A DNA stretch of 64,000 nt from CAWIVH01 sp963839475 (GTDB taxonomy: Bacteria; Acidobacteriota; UBA6911), in NCBI GenBank assembly GCA_963839475.1, contig CAWIVH010000019.1, positions 261,326 through 325,325 on the forward strand, written 5' to 3'. Both the position numbers and the translations under genes were made by a program. The notes under the pieces are model-generated. The model saw only the letters and a list, made by a program, of their open reading frames with translations. It searched no databases and was not told the origin of the DNA. Below, piece by piece: positions 26,601-34,569 of the stretch. The stretch's first letter is position 1. Each line of letters starts with the position of its first letter.

Positions 26601-27780
26601 CTACGGCCTTACCAGCAAGGGTCTCACCGACTTCACGGGGGAAACCAAGGAGGACTGGGACAAGCTGAGCGCCCTGTCGTCGGATATCGGCAAGGGCTCC
26701 ACCCTCAACCGCTGGCTCACGGTTTTCCCGAAGGAAGCCTACGAGGGCGCCGTGCGGGGCGACTCCGACGGCGCGGTACCCATCATGAGCATGCTCGGCG
26801 GCGGGATGATCTTCCCGAACCCGGCGAAGTACCCTGTCGGGGATATCGACCACGAAGCCTACTTCGACAACGCGGGGAACGCGGCGACGACCGCGCATGC
26901 CACCTTCGATGCCATCGACTTCAAGAACAAGATCTGCGACTGCCCGACCATCGAGCTGACGAAGCCGGTGGCCGGCCAGGCCTACAACGAGAATGACATC
27001 GTCATCGTCGAAGGCAAACTGGTCTGGCCCGGGGACGACAAGCCCGGCTACAGGATCCGCGACATCACGGTCGAGAGTGCGGACAAGAATCGCCTGGACC
27101 TCCCGCCGCCCCGCGTCTTCGAGGACGGCTACTTCAAGACGGAGTTCAGGGCCGGTGATCTCGGAGTCGGAGGCCCTCGGGTGGTCGGTCTGAAGGTCGT
27201 ATTGGTCTTCAAGGACGACACCGAGCTTGTAAAGGACGTCGAAGTGCCACTCAATCTCGCCCTGGCCATCGCCAAGCTCACCAGAACAACGAACCACATC
27301 TACAGCGGCAACTCGTTCGAGGGCCCCATTTTTGGCCTGTCCGGGGCGTACTGGAAGGGCCTCTCGTTTGTTTTGGAGATGAAGTGGTACGATCCCCTCG
27401 ACGGCTTCAAGCCGCCTAGGGCGTGGGACCTGGTCATCGAGGGGACCCTGGCGCCGGATGGGAAGAGCCTGGCTGCCTATCACTACCGCCAGTTCCGGCA
27501 CGTCGATTTCACATACCAGGATTCGGGCCAGACGGAATGGCGGGTGTATGAGGAGGAATTGCAGGAATGGACGGGGAAGGATCTCGCGCTGACCTCCGAC
27601 CCGGTGAAGATCATCGCAGGGACCGCCATCGCGGACTTCAAGGGACGGCCGACGGCCTTCACCTGGACGACGTCCGCCTTGACCGCTTCGGCAAAGAACT
27701 GGAAGCCGGGCGACATCAAGACCTTCAACCCCTCGCCGTCATTCGTGCCCGATCGGATTGAAGCGAGCTTCTACAAGTGA
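23689..27780 (+). CDS. Large secreted alpha/beta-hydrolase (lipase/esterase-like) with N-terminal repeat domains
   Basis: 1363 residues, GTG start with AGGGAGG at a normal distance. Signal peptide to about residue 36. Two or more copies of a repeat domain follow (FPQVVNGLLGGVKYQTNIF near 50; LLFSRIADGQFGTLRYKTSF near 283), the same domain as in the gene at the left edge. A hydrolase core begins near residue 735: oxyanion-type FVLVHGHNE (739-747), nucleophile elbow VVAHSMGGL with Ser836, likely acid Asp1025 (GDSDGAVP) and His1055 (GDIDHEAY). The C-terminal 250 residues are beta-rich and start with CPTIELTKPVAGQAYNEND, an Ig-like adhesion or carbohydrate-binding type module. Probable role: cell-surface or released ester hydrolase acting on lipid or polymer; substrate unknown. 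Third-position GC is higher than in its neighbours. Confidence 0.85.
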   Translation: MSRRLFFAPAGAVALILSLCVSSPGFPGACSPGSQAQSGTPSVQSASAGYSLTFPQVVNGLLGGVKYQTNIFLINNSAASARGTVYFFRQDGGTMSVSTNRGQSASFAVTLAPGASCRIETDGRGDAVVGWVEVISNVPLSGSGSFVVYDAAGKFQTEVGVGDSARARSLLLHVSSTADEFTGYAICNPSATTPASLTYELRDLGGRLISSRSGVPLSPRGQRAEFVNQTFPSIAGTAFNGVLLVRSPDLDISVTTLRSRGVNLTSLPSVPLVSDTSKAGELLFSRIADGQFGTLRYKTSFVLLNNSSRNATSTLDLVSDKGSALSLTIGGSRKSSFTVNVPAGGAVELVSDGSSSPAATGWATVKSDIPLAGGAMFTSTDAARGTFVSQVGVPDSPPTTKASIFGQVRGDIDTAFAVNNLADTAQTVTLRLVRHESSGGPGTVLSEKTLAMAAKTHTAVFLSGYFGEVFEVLRRNYEGWFEIEGESGKRLNALTLRTRGPSLTSLPVAPLNAAIDKYSPQPVVTASTTAESKSATLSASAKSATLSDGTTVSMPWLSGTTSISLSLQKQNNTLATGSAQIATAGSMRVVQVTSINHDPSASFDWEQYIPTFTIPAREVGSIGTGSVQILRAGSSGTKSYLPATRDAGGNLRFKDPWFPDDIYDGPASAPESGQEQRASIPAQIQYSIATVQASLNYGRSPLLIRMVPDASATLKRKPMTDLGQTQQEIERKKPVQNIFVLVHGHNETEKGGNEPTEAPTPWLYNYKRDVWTPFYTAYLSSQQSRACATVFFEFVYPSYRAIFGDLDSALADALAQELGPQLSNNMKFNLFVVAHSMGGLVSRAAAQNFDSKLSEDLRRLVTWGSPHLGSPLYTLRMALTDDHYGATTWLKYFVRRELRKIFENGVLITPGVLDLRWVVPGDGGPALNLSSLFRNTSGDPAYDLNRSPNLFNSNLVNLNRAEKYAEKYTFLYGLTSKGLTDFTGETKEDWDKLSALSSDIGKGSTLNRWLTVFPKEAYEGAVRGDSDGAVPIMSMLGGGMIFPNPAKYPVGDIDHEAYFDNAGNAATTAHATFDAIDFKNKICDCPTIELTKPVAGQAYNENDIVIVEGKLVWPGDDKPGYRIRDITVESADKNRLDLPPPRVFEDGYFKTEFRAGDLGVGGPRVVGLKVVLVFKDDTELVKDVEVPLNLALAIAKLTRTTNHIYSGNSFEGPIFGLSGAYWKGLSFVLEMKWYDPLDGFKPPRAWDLVIEGTLAPDGKSLAAYHYRQFRHVDFTYQDSGQTEWRVYEEELQEWTGKDLALTSDPVKIIAGTAIADFKGRPTAFTWTTSALTASAKNWKPGDIKTFNPSPSFVPDRIEASFYK

Positions 27781-27951
27781 TGCCGCGCCGCGGCGTCAGG
27801 CCTGAACAAGGGAACGCTGCGCGGATGCCTGTTCGGGTTACCTGAGCAGATCGAAGTAGCCGCCAGATCGGGATACAGCGGCGTCGAGCCATGGCTTGCC
27901 GATGTTGCGAAGTTTCGCGAGGCCGGCGGATCGGTAATCAACGACGCCCGG
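27781..27951 (+). pseudogene. Fragment of a sugar phosphate isomerase/epimerase gene
   Basis: Directly after the hydrolase stop, the frame beginning at 27781 reads GLNKGTLRG, PEQIEVAARSGYSGVEPWL and FREAGGSVIND, the N-terminal TIM-barrel strand pattern of sugar phosphate isomerases. There is no start codon and the match ends near 27951, so it is a remnant of about 50 codons. It overlaps the antisense C-terminal end of the membrane-protein frame at 27838-28638, which shows that end is not native coding sequence. Confidence 0.55.
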
Positions 27952-28638
27952 AAGTCGTGGCTCTGGCCTGCCCGGCAAAGCGAACACAAATGGCAGCATC
28001 TCTCTGAACCACAAATACCTCCAAGACTGCAAGGGCATGCGATCTGTTGTTCTTAGCGGTCTTCCAGGTACTTGTGGTTGGCCATAACCGGCCAGCAACA
28101 AGATGACCCAAAAGCGCAGGTACCTCCGCTCGAGAAGATCGTCGACCTTCCTCAGATGGAGCAACAGGTAAAGCCCCCAACCCCAGAAAGTCAGCGATCT
28201 GAGCAGGTACTGCAACACCGAAAGAACTGGCGGATAGCTTGAAAGTTCCGCTGGCGGCTGCGCCGCCACGATCGCGATGATCACGGCGCTGCCTCCCCAG
28301 ACGGCCACGTAGAGAACATTAAAGAGTCTTGGCAGCTTGCAACCAGCGAGCTGGGCCATCAAAGAAGAAAAGAAATACAGGCTGATAGCCACAATCAGGT
28401 GGACGAGCGGATTCACGGCCAGGGCAAGGAGAAGCCATGATTTGGCCGAAACAAGAGGAGGCGCGATTATGAACTGAACGACCGCAAGCGGTGCCAGCAT
28501 GCCCCAGCAAGCGAGATAGAGAGTGTAAGCCGGCAGGAAAACCTGCCTGTATCGACGCTGCAAACTGTGCGATTTTACGACGGAAATACTACCGAGCCCT
28601 ACAATGATGAATAAAAACAGAAAAGGAACCGCGCGCAC
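27838..28638 (-). CDS. Multi-pass membrane protein of unknown family, C-terminus probably not native
   Basis: 266 residues from a GTG. Residues 1-190 contain about six hydrophobic segments (FLFLFIIVGLGSISVV, YTLYLACWGMLAPLAVVQFI, WLLLALAVNPLVHLIVAISLYF, LFNVLYVAVWGGSAVIIAIVAA, LRSLTFWGWGLYLLL, FWVILLLAGYG). The protein-like part ends at about residue 187, exactly where a palindromic repeat element (28007-28079) begins on the genome; everything after that is translated from the repeat and from the antisense of the isomerase fragment. The original gene was therefore cut short. N-terminal membrane modules like this occur in Acidobacteriota in front of helix-turn-helix domains, but none is left here. 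Start is uncertain; no clear ribosome binding site. Confidence 0.55.
   Translation of the reverse strand: MRAVPFLFLFIIVGLGSISVVKSHSLQRRYRQVFLPAYTLYLACWGMLAPLAVVQFIIAPPLVSAKSWLLLALAVNPLVHLIVAISLYFFSSLMAQLAGCKLPRLFNVLYVAVWGGSAVIIAIVAAQPPAELSSYPPVLSVLQYLLRSLTFWGWGLYLLLHLRKVDDLLERRYLRFWVILLLAGYGQPQVPGRPLRTTDRMPLQSWRYLWFREMLPFVFALPGRPEPRLPGVVDYRSAGLAKLRNIGKPWLDAAVSRSGGYFDLLR
28007..28079. repeat. Palindromic dispersed element, copy 3
   Basis: 73 bases. The left arm AACCACAAATACCTCCAAGA and the complement of the right arm (AACCACAAGTACCTGGAAGA) match at 17 of 20 positions, and pairing continues a few bases further. Same AACC...GGTT layout as at 3892-3953. It lies at the junction between a truncated membrane-protein gene and an isomerase remnant. 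Confidence 0.7.
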
Positions 28639-28855
28639 GATCCAGTTCTAACAGATTTCTTCCCGAAAATACACACAACACAAGGTTTTCGTGTTCATTT
28701 GGCGCCGCCGGCGTGTCGTATCACTCCGGTTCTCCTTTGCCTTCCGCAAAAGTGGAAACATCGGCTTTTCCTACTTCTTTGGTATCGACGCGGCACGCAA
28801 GCCCTGCGTCTAAAAGAGTGCACAACCGTTCTTTAAAAATGGAGGTACGACTTCG

Positions 28856-29704
28856 ATGAAAAAACTGCGGCATGTACTGCTATTCGGCTTGTTTTTAGGT
28901 ATCGGCATTGCCGCCCTCGCCGATACTACCGTGCAAACCCAGGCAAGTCCGGAGGAGGTTTGGCGTGGGTTCATGGCGTGGTTCAAGACCTCGCCGCCTG
29001 ATGCAAATCCCGCTCGAGGCTACTTTTTCAACCTGCGGCAGGAAGGAGTCCCCGCCGCGGAAATTGAGCGTCAGGTTGAAATAATAAAGAGCCTGTTCTT
29101 CAGCCGCCCTGAAGCTGTCGAGATCTATTACGACCGGGCGTTCACCAGGAAGCTAACGGGAGACCCAGCCCAGGATGTCCCAACCTCCCCTAGTGCCTTT
29201 CTGTGCAACGCCGTCGAAGACTTGAGTCCGGGAACCGCGCTCGATGCGGGCATGGGCCAGGGCCGTAACGCCATCTATCTGGCGCAGAGGGGCTGGAAAG
29301 TTACCGGATTTGATATTTCCGGCGGCGCACTTGCGGCGGCGGAGTCGAACGCAAAGAATGCAGGCGTGTCAATCACCACCATCAAGGCTTCCTACGAAAC
29401 CTTTGATTTCGGCGCTGGGAAATGGGACCTGATCGTGCTCACTTTTGCGTGGGCGCCTATGTCCGATCCGGCGTTCGTCGCAAGACTCGACAAGGGTCTG
29501 CGCAAGAACGGCAGAATCGTCTTCGAACATTTCCTGGATATCCCGGAGCAGCCGCGGCCGGACGGCCTAAGGGCACTCAAGCCCGGCCAGCTGCGGAGCA
29601 TTCTCAGCACCTATGCAATGGAATCCTATGAAGAGTCCGAAGGAACGGGCGATTGGGGAGGACCCGGCTCAAGCCTGGTGCGCGCGATCGCCCGAAAACC
29701 GTAG
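28856..29704 (+). CDS. Exported SAM-dependent methyltransferase
   Basis: 282 residues. The N-terminus MKKLRHVLLFGLFLGIGIAALAD is a signal peptide, and GGAGG precedes the ATG. Residues 115-215 are a class I SAM-binding fold: motif I ALDAGMGQGRNAIYLA, acidic motif II VTGFDISGGAL, and WDLIVLTFAW. The segment before (residues 40-110) contains NLRQEGVPAAEIERQ and FFSRPEAVEIYYDRAF. A methyltransferase sent to the periplasm is unusual because SAM is cytoplasmic; similar exported members are known in Acidobacteriota and Planctomycetes but their substrates are not. It stands alone. Confidence 0.82.
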   Translation: MKKLRHVLLFGLFLGIGIAALADTTVQTQASPEEVWRGFMAWFKTSPPDANPARGYFFNLRQEGVPAAEIERQVEIIKSLFFSRPEAVEIYYDRAFTRKLTGDPAQDVPTSPSAFLCNAVEDLSPGTALDAGMGQGRNAIYLAQRGWKVTGFDISGGALAAAESNAKNAGVSITTIKASYETFDFGAGKWDLIVLTFAWAPMSDPAFVARLDKGLRKNGRIVFEHFLDIPEQPRPDGLRALKPGQLRSILSTYAMESYEESEGTGDWGGPGSSLVRAIARKP

Positions 29705-30236
29705 CGGCGGTTTTAGGCCCTTCGCCGTGTAGTTGGCTTTTCTCCCTGTCGGTCCTCGCCGCCAGTATGGCGTTTGGCACCCACGGGTATGGAAGGCACG
29801 CACTCAAGGGGCGTACCACGCATTGGAGTTCACCGCTCGTCGGTGACGTCATCGACATAGGCACCGGCCAGGCATACGTCACCTGCAACGTCGTGTCAGT
29901 CTCGTTTTTCTATCTCCACTTCCTGTGGGAAATGGCGCAGGCCGGATTCGGGGGGATGAAAGGACGCCCGTCGACATACAGCTTGCGCGTTTCGCAGAAA
30001 TTTTTGTGCGCGCGGCGATCGTAGGACGACGGGTTACCCGCGATGATTACACATGGCACAGTTGGGCTAAGCCACCGCCCGGACAAACACCTCCAGGAAA
30101 CTCTCAGAAAACATAACTTTCAGGGAACCGCCTGCTTGCACAGTTCGTACAAGTTGTCAGCGGGGCATAATGAGCTTCCGGCAGCACGCGACACAGACTG
30201 GACAATCGAACTCACACGACAGGAGGAGCCATTCGC
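29705..30236. other. Intergenic region, 532 bases
   Basis: No gene or repeat seen; open frames here have no recognisable family. A strong ribosome binding site (AGGAGGAG, about 30220-30227) precedes the next gene. Confidence 0.4.
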
Positions 30237-31190
30237 ATGAATCCATCCAACGCTGCAACCAGGCTCATACCGTCCCTGTGCATCGGTCTGCTGATCGCGT
30301 GTGAGGTCGCTTTTCCGCAAGCTCCGCCTCCACCAACCGCAACAACACCTGGCGAGAGCCTGAGGGAGCAGGGAGACATCCCGGGAGCCATAGCGGAATT
30401 CGAGAAGGTTTATCTCAAGAACCCGACCGATCAAAGGAACATCTACAATCTGGCCCTTGCTCTTTCCATCAACAAGCAGCTCGACAGTTGTTTCAAGTAC
30501 TTGATCATGGCAGTTGACATGAATCCCTCGATTGATGCGCTGACCAATCCGGACCTGCTGACGGCCAGGGAAGACAAGCGCTGGGGGGAATTCGAGGACA
30601 AGCTCATCGCCACATTAAACGCGAAGCTCAGCCAGCCATTTAAGGACGTCGAATACGCCAAAGCCTTGTGGAGGCTGCGGGCCTGGGACCAGGCCTTTTT
30701 CACAGAAATAGGCATAGCCGGCAGAAAGATCGGCATGAAATCCTCCGTCGTGGAGGCTTTGTGGAAATTCAAGTTCATGGTCCAGGAAAGGAACGAACAG
30801 GAACTCGATCGCCTGATCGCCAGTAAGGGTTGGCCGAGAGTGGGCAGCGTGGGAAGAGAAGCAGCCATGGCCGCCTATTTGGTCGCGATGCATTCCCATA
30901 AGGGTTTACAAAAGAAATACCTGACCACCATCAAGGGGATCTGTCAAGAGAAGGAGCTTCCGTGGGAAAGGTACGCCCTGATCTACGATCGGAGCCTTGT
31001 CAACGAGAACAAGCCCCAGCGATTCGGAACCCACACCAAGTACAACGAGCAGACCAAAGCCGAGGAGCTCTATCCGCTCGAAGATGAATCCAAAGTAAAC
31101 GAGTGGAGGAAGGAGATCGGATTGCCGCCCTTGAAGAATATCTCAGGCAATTCAACACCACTTTCCAACCCCCAAAATAGCCGGCCCTGA
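30237..31190 (+). CDS. Secreted TPR protein with C-terminal DUF6624-like domain
   Basis: 317 residues. Signal peptide MNPSNAATRLIPSLCIGLLIACEVAF, possibly with a lipobox-like LLIAC. Residues 40-110 hold a TPR-like helical pair (GESLREQGDIPGAIAEFEKV, DQRNIYNLALALSINKQLD). The C-terminal half (from about 150) has the DUF6624 pattern: ASKGWPRVGSVGREAAMAAYLV, ALIYDRSLVNENKPQRFGTH and LYPLEDESKVNEWRKEIGLPPL. The domain has no assigned function. It stands alone. Confidence 0.82.
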   Translation: MNPSNAATRLIPSLCIGLLIACEVAFPQAPPPPTATTPGESLREQGDIPGAIAEFEKVYLKNPTDQRNIYNLALALSINKQLDSCFKYLIMAVDMNPSIDALTNPDLLTAREDKRWGEFEDKLIATLNAKLSQPFKDVEYAKALWRLRAWDQAFFTEIGIAGRKIGMKSSVVEALWKFKFMVQERNEQELDRLIASKGWPRVGSVGREAAMAAYLVAMHSHKGLQKKYLTTIKGICQEKELPWERYALIYDRSLVNENKPQRFGTHTKYNEQTKAEELYPLEDESKVNEWRKEIGLPPLKNISGNSTPLSNPQNSRP

Positions 31191-31523
31191 TCCGCTGGGC
31201 GGCAAACCCCAAGGCCCACACCATCGGCCGGCATTTGACACCGAGTACGACAGACGAGCCACCTGCCTCCTGGTGGTTTCAGCGTTTCTTTCATTCAGGT
31301 GGTCAGTCCCCATCGATGAGATTCAACTATCGCACAAAGAATCGCAATCCAATCGCCCCGCATTCAGACGCGAAAGGACCAACCCATTGCCTGAAAATGC
31401 CCGGAATCACAGTGTGGGAGCAGCAGCTCCATGAGATGGGGGAGATGATGAGCCGCGATGGGAAACCAGTGCCACTGCGCGGCGCGTCTCAGGCGCTTGT
31501 GGTTGGTTCGGAGTTTTCGCGGA
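31191..31523. other. Intergenic region between convergent genes
   Basis: Nothing recognised in these 333 bases. Confidence 0.4.
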
Positions 31524-32759
31524 TCATGCCGGATTAATCGATTCAAACATGGCGACTATGTTGGAGGCCGGAACGTCCGCCATGATGTTGTGCACCTGTT
31601 GAAAAACAAATCCGCCACCAGGCTTGAGGATGCCTACTTGTTTCCGCACATGGTTCATGATTTCTTCTCTCGAACCCCGCGGCAAGATATTCTGCGTATC
31701 GCAACCGCCCCCCCAGAGGCAAAGGCGTTCGCCGTATTTTGATTTCAGCAATTTCGTGTCCATTCCCCGGCTGATGAATTGCAGGGGATTAATGGCATCA
31801 AGTCCTGCTTCGATAAAGTCGTCTATAATGGGTTCGATCGCTCCGCAGCTATGAAGATTGATCTTGACATCCGCCAGCTCTTTCACTCGCTGCCACATTT
31901 TTTTATGGTAAGGCTTGTAATATTCTCGATACATGTCCGGTGAAATAAGCAGATTCTTTTGCCCGCCGAAATCATCTCCAAATAGAATCACATCGATATG
32001 AGCGCCGCACGCACCAAGCCAATTCTGCAGATTTTCCAGATAGATCTCAGTTAATCTTTCCGACAAGCGAATCACGGCTTCCGGATACAATGCCAGGTAC
32101 ATAAAATAATTATCTGCCCGGTAGAGCCATTGTGGGACTTCGAATAAATTGCCGCCGAACAAACCGATAATGGCGCGATCGGTCGACTGCCGCAGGTTTT
32201 TGGCCCCCTCTTCCAGCTGTTTCAATCCGCGGTCGTCCAAAGCCAAATGGCCGCCGGGAGAAGGGATAGCCCAGGTATGCTCGACAAGAATCTCTTTTAA
32301 ATCCGCAAAATCGTCATCCTGGATTCCTCTTTCCAGCAACGGGAAATAGATCTGCTCAAAGTAAAGACATCCCTTCTTCTGGACGCTCAGAGCCCTGCCG
32401 CTATTGGACAACAAGTACCAATCATCGCCTCGTTTTTCGACCTGGATGTAACCGGGAATTTTGCATGGCGTTCCGTCAGGCAGGACCCAATCCTGCCACT
32501 CTTCATCTTTCAGCATGAAACCACGGCCCATTTCCACGACATCTATGCCGAGCGTGTCAAGCACAAGGGGTTCGACGATTGCCAGTTGCTGCACAAAATC
32601 ATAGACATAGATGTTGCCGGAATGAATCCCGAGATAGTCTTTCAACTTGGCATATGCAATCGCCATGATGCCGGATGACCGATGCCCGCCTAAATCCACC
32701 GGCACCCGACCGGGCTGCCGATGATTCAACGCCGAAAGAACTCGTTCTCTTGAGGTCAT
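31524..32759 (-). CDS. Uroporphyrinogen-decarboxylase-family protein (methyltransferase-like)
   Basis: 411 residues. N-terminal MTSRERVLSALNHRQPGRVPVDLG is the typical opening of the non-haem branch of the UroD superfamily, which includes corrinoid/CoM methyltransferases (MtbA/CmuA-like). Further signs are FGGNLFEVPQWLY, DVILFGDDFGGQKNLLISPDMYREYYKP and a zinc-ligand candidate HSCG (NLHSCGAIEP), with GGGCDTQNILP near the end. It lacks the arginine-rich porphyrin signature of HemE, so haem synthesis is unlikely. It lies 39 bases downstream of a sugar porter gene on the same strand. Members near sugar transporters are common in heterotrophs, with unknown substrate; C1 demethylation of a plant compound is one guess. 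Confidence 0.85.
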   Translation of the reverse strand: MTSRERVLSALNHRQPGRVPVDLGGHRSSGIMAIAYAKLKDYLGIHSGNIYVYDFVQQLAIVEPLVLDTLGIDVVEMGRGFMLKDEEWQDWVLPDGTPCKIPGYIQVEKRGDDWYLLSNSGRALSVQKKGCLYFEQIYFPLLERGIQDDDFADLKEILVEHTWAIPSPGGHLALDDRGLKQLEEGAKNLRQSTDRAIIGLFGGNLFEVPQWLYRADNYFMYLALYPEAVIRLSERLTEIYLENLQNWLGACGAHIDVILFGDDFGGQKNLLISPDMYREYYKPYHKKMWQRVKELADVKINLHSCGAIEPIIDDFIEAGLDAINPLQFISRGMDTKLLKSKYGERLCLWGGGCDTQNILPRGSREEIMNHVRKQVGILKPGGGFVFQQVHNIMADVPASNIVAMFESINPA

Positions 32760-32798
32760 GATATTCTCGCAATCATTCTGTCTAACGGACCAGGGTTC

Positions 32799-34223
32799 CT
32801 AGTCCACCAACTCATGTTCGATTTGCTCCAGTGTCTTTCCTTTGGTTTCAGGCACGCGTTCCCGGATGAACACGAATCCGAGAAAGCAGATGCCCGCATA
32901 GAGCCAGAATGTCCCGGCAGCGCCAAGCTTCGAATTCAGGAGCGGGAAGGTGTAGGTCAGGATAAAGCAGGCAATCCACAGGGCTGAGACTGCCACTGAT
33001 ATTGCGGCGCCGCGAATGCGGTTGGGGAAAATCTCGGATATCAACACCCAAGTTACCGGCGCGAGGGAGAATGCATAGCACGCAATCGTCGCCAGCACGG
33101 GAATGACTACGATCAATCCTTTGAACTGAAACTGGTACCCGAGCCCGATCAGCGTGTGGAAGATGCCGATTCCAGCACATCCTACCAGCATAATGCCCCG
33201 CCGGCCGAAGCGGTCCACCATCTGGATGGCAATGAAAGTGAACAGGAGCATCACAATCCCGGTTATGACGATGTTGAACAGGATGGAACTGACGCCGTAG
33301 CCGGCTTTCTGGAAAATCTCCTCGGCGTAGTTGAAAATTACATTGATTCCGCTCCACTGCTGCAATACGGCCAGCGTAACGCCTACAGTCAGGATCTTGA
33401 TCATGTTGGGTTCCAGCAAATCCCGGAACCGCACGTGCTGGACCTCTTCCTGAGCAATCGTGTTTTGAATGTCACGCACCTCGGCCCGGGCGTGCGCGTC
33501 GCCGCCGATTCGAGCAAGAATCAGTCGAGCTCGTTCAACGTTTCCGTTCTTCACCAGCCAGCGTGGGCTTTCGGGTACGAACAGCGAGCCCAGGAAGAAA
33601 ACCGCCGATGGCAGCGCCACTGCCGTGAACATCCATCGCCAGGCATACTGCCCATTCCAGGACAAACGAATCATCTCTGCGGTGGCACCGTCCGGCATCT
33701 TTTCGGCGATCAACCAATTGACGATCTGCGCCCCCAGCAGCCCAATTACGTTGGTCAATTGATTCAATGCCACAAGCCTCCCCCGAATGTGCGCAGGGGC
33801 GATCTCAGCGATGTACATGGGGGAGAGATTGGACGCCATGCCGATCGCCACACCGCCGCAGATACGCCAAGAGATAAACCAGGTAAACGTCGGCGCCCAA
33901 CCGGTGAGGATCGAAGAGGCCGCGAACAGGAGCGCCGCGACCAGCAGGAGTTTCTTGCGGCCAAATTTGTCGCTCATCCCGCCGGAGATCAGCGATCCCA
34001 ACAGGCACCCCAGCAGTGCGCAACTGTTCGCCCAACCGGAGAGCTGTTCGCTGGAGAGGTCAAAGTGCTTTTCGAAAAATGGTTTGGCCCCGCCGATGAC
34101 GACCCAGTCGTAGCCGAACAACAAGCCACCCATGGCTGCGATCGCAGAGATGGTCCAGAGATACCTCATGTTGTAGTGCATTTCCAGTGCACGGCCGTCA
34201 AGAGCGTTGATCGGCTTGGTCAT
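32799..34223 (-). CDS. MFS sugar porter (sugar:H+ symporter family)
   Basis: 474 residues with 12 predicted membrane helices. Sugar-porter signatures are clear: GGLLFGYDWVVIGG in helix 1, GGMSDKFGRKKLL between helices 2 and 3, RICGGVAIGMASNLSPMYIAEIAPAHIRG, PESPRWLVKNG before the central loop, LQQWSGINVIFNYAEEIF (QQxSGxN sugar-binding motif in helix 7), DRFGRRGIML and the C-terminal RVPETKGKTLEQIE. It carries a monosaccharide such as xylose, galactose or inositol across the cytoplasmic membrane; the exact sugar is unknown. Followed at 39 bases by the UroD-like gene, so the two are probably an operon. Confidence 0.92.
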   Translation of the reverse strand: MTKPINALDGRALEMHYNMRYLWTISAIAAMGGLLFGYDWVVIGGAKPFFEKHFDLSSEQLSGWANSCALLGCLLGSLISGGMSDKFGRKKLLLVAALLFAASSILTGWAPTFTWFISWRICGGVAIGMASNLSPMYIAEIAPAHIRGRLVALNQLTNVIGLLGAQIVNWLIAEKMPDGATAEMIRLSWNGQYAWRWMFTAVALPSAVFFLGSLFVPESPRWLVKNGNVERARLILARIGGDAHARAEVRDIQNTIAQEEVQHVRFRDLLEPNMIKILTVGVTLAVLQQWSGINVIFNYAEEIFQKAGYGVSSILFNIVITGIVMLLFTFIAIQMVDRFGRRGIMLVGCAGIGIFHTLIGLGYQFQFKGLIVVIPVLATIACYAFSLAPVTWVLISEIFPNRIRGAAISVAVSALWIACFILTYTFPLLNSKLGAAGTFWLYAGICFLGFVFIRERVPETKGKTLEQIEHELVD

Positions 34224-34569
34224 GATGTGCTCCTTGAATCCGGGGGGGCCATGTCAATCTTCTTTAGTTAGAGCTTGTCGGCGTGCCGGCCGGCGGCCAC
34301 TTGAAGACGATTTTCTATGCTTTTTTCGTTGGGAATGCAATTCTTAAACGGGGGTTGTGCTTGTTGCGGGATCGCATGTCGTATCTGGCAAGCCTGATCG
34401 ATCGGTTAAACCAACGCATCGAGGGGGCAGCCCATCCTTTTGCGATCGCGATCGCAGCCCAATTTCAGCATGTAGATTGCGCTGCTCGGCGCGGGTCTTA
34501 CGCTGGCCGCCGGGGATTAACTCGGAAAGGCTGCCACACCGAGAGACGGATCGCGATATGATGTGAACG
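34224..34569. other. Divergent intergenic region
   Basis: Promoter region between the leftward porter operon and the rightward peptidase gene; no gene recognised. Confidence 0.4.

Noticed and set aside
25420..27501. 693-codon frame on the minus strand inside the hydrolase gene
   Set aside because: It is the antisense shadow of a strongly GC-biased real gene; it has no signal peptide or family motif.
29653..30024. 123-codon frame after the methyltransferase gene
   Set aside because: Starts inside the methyltransferase gene in another frame and has no recognisable domain.
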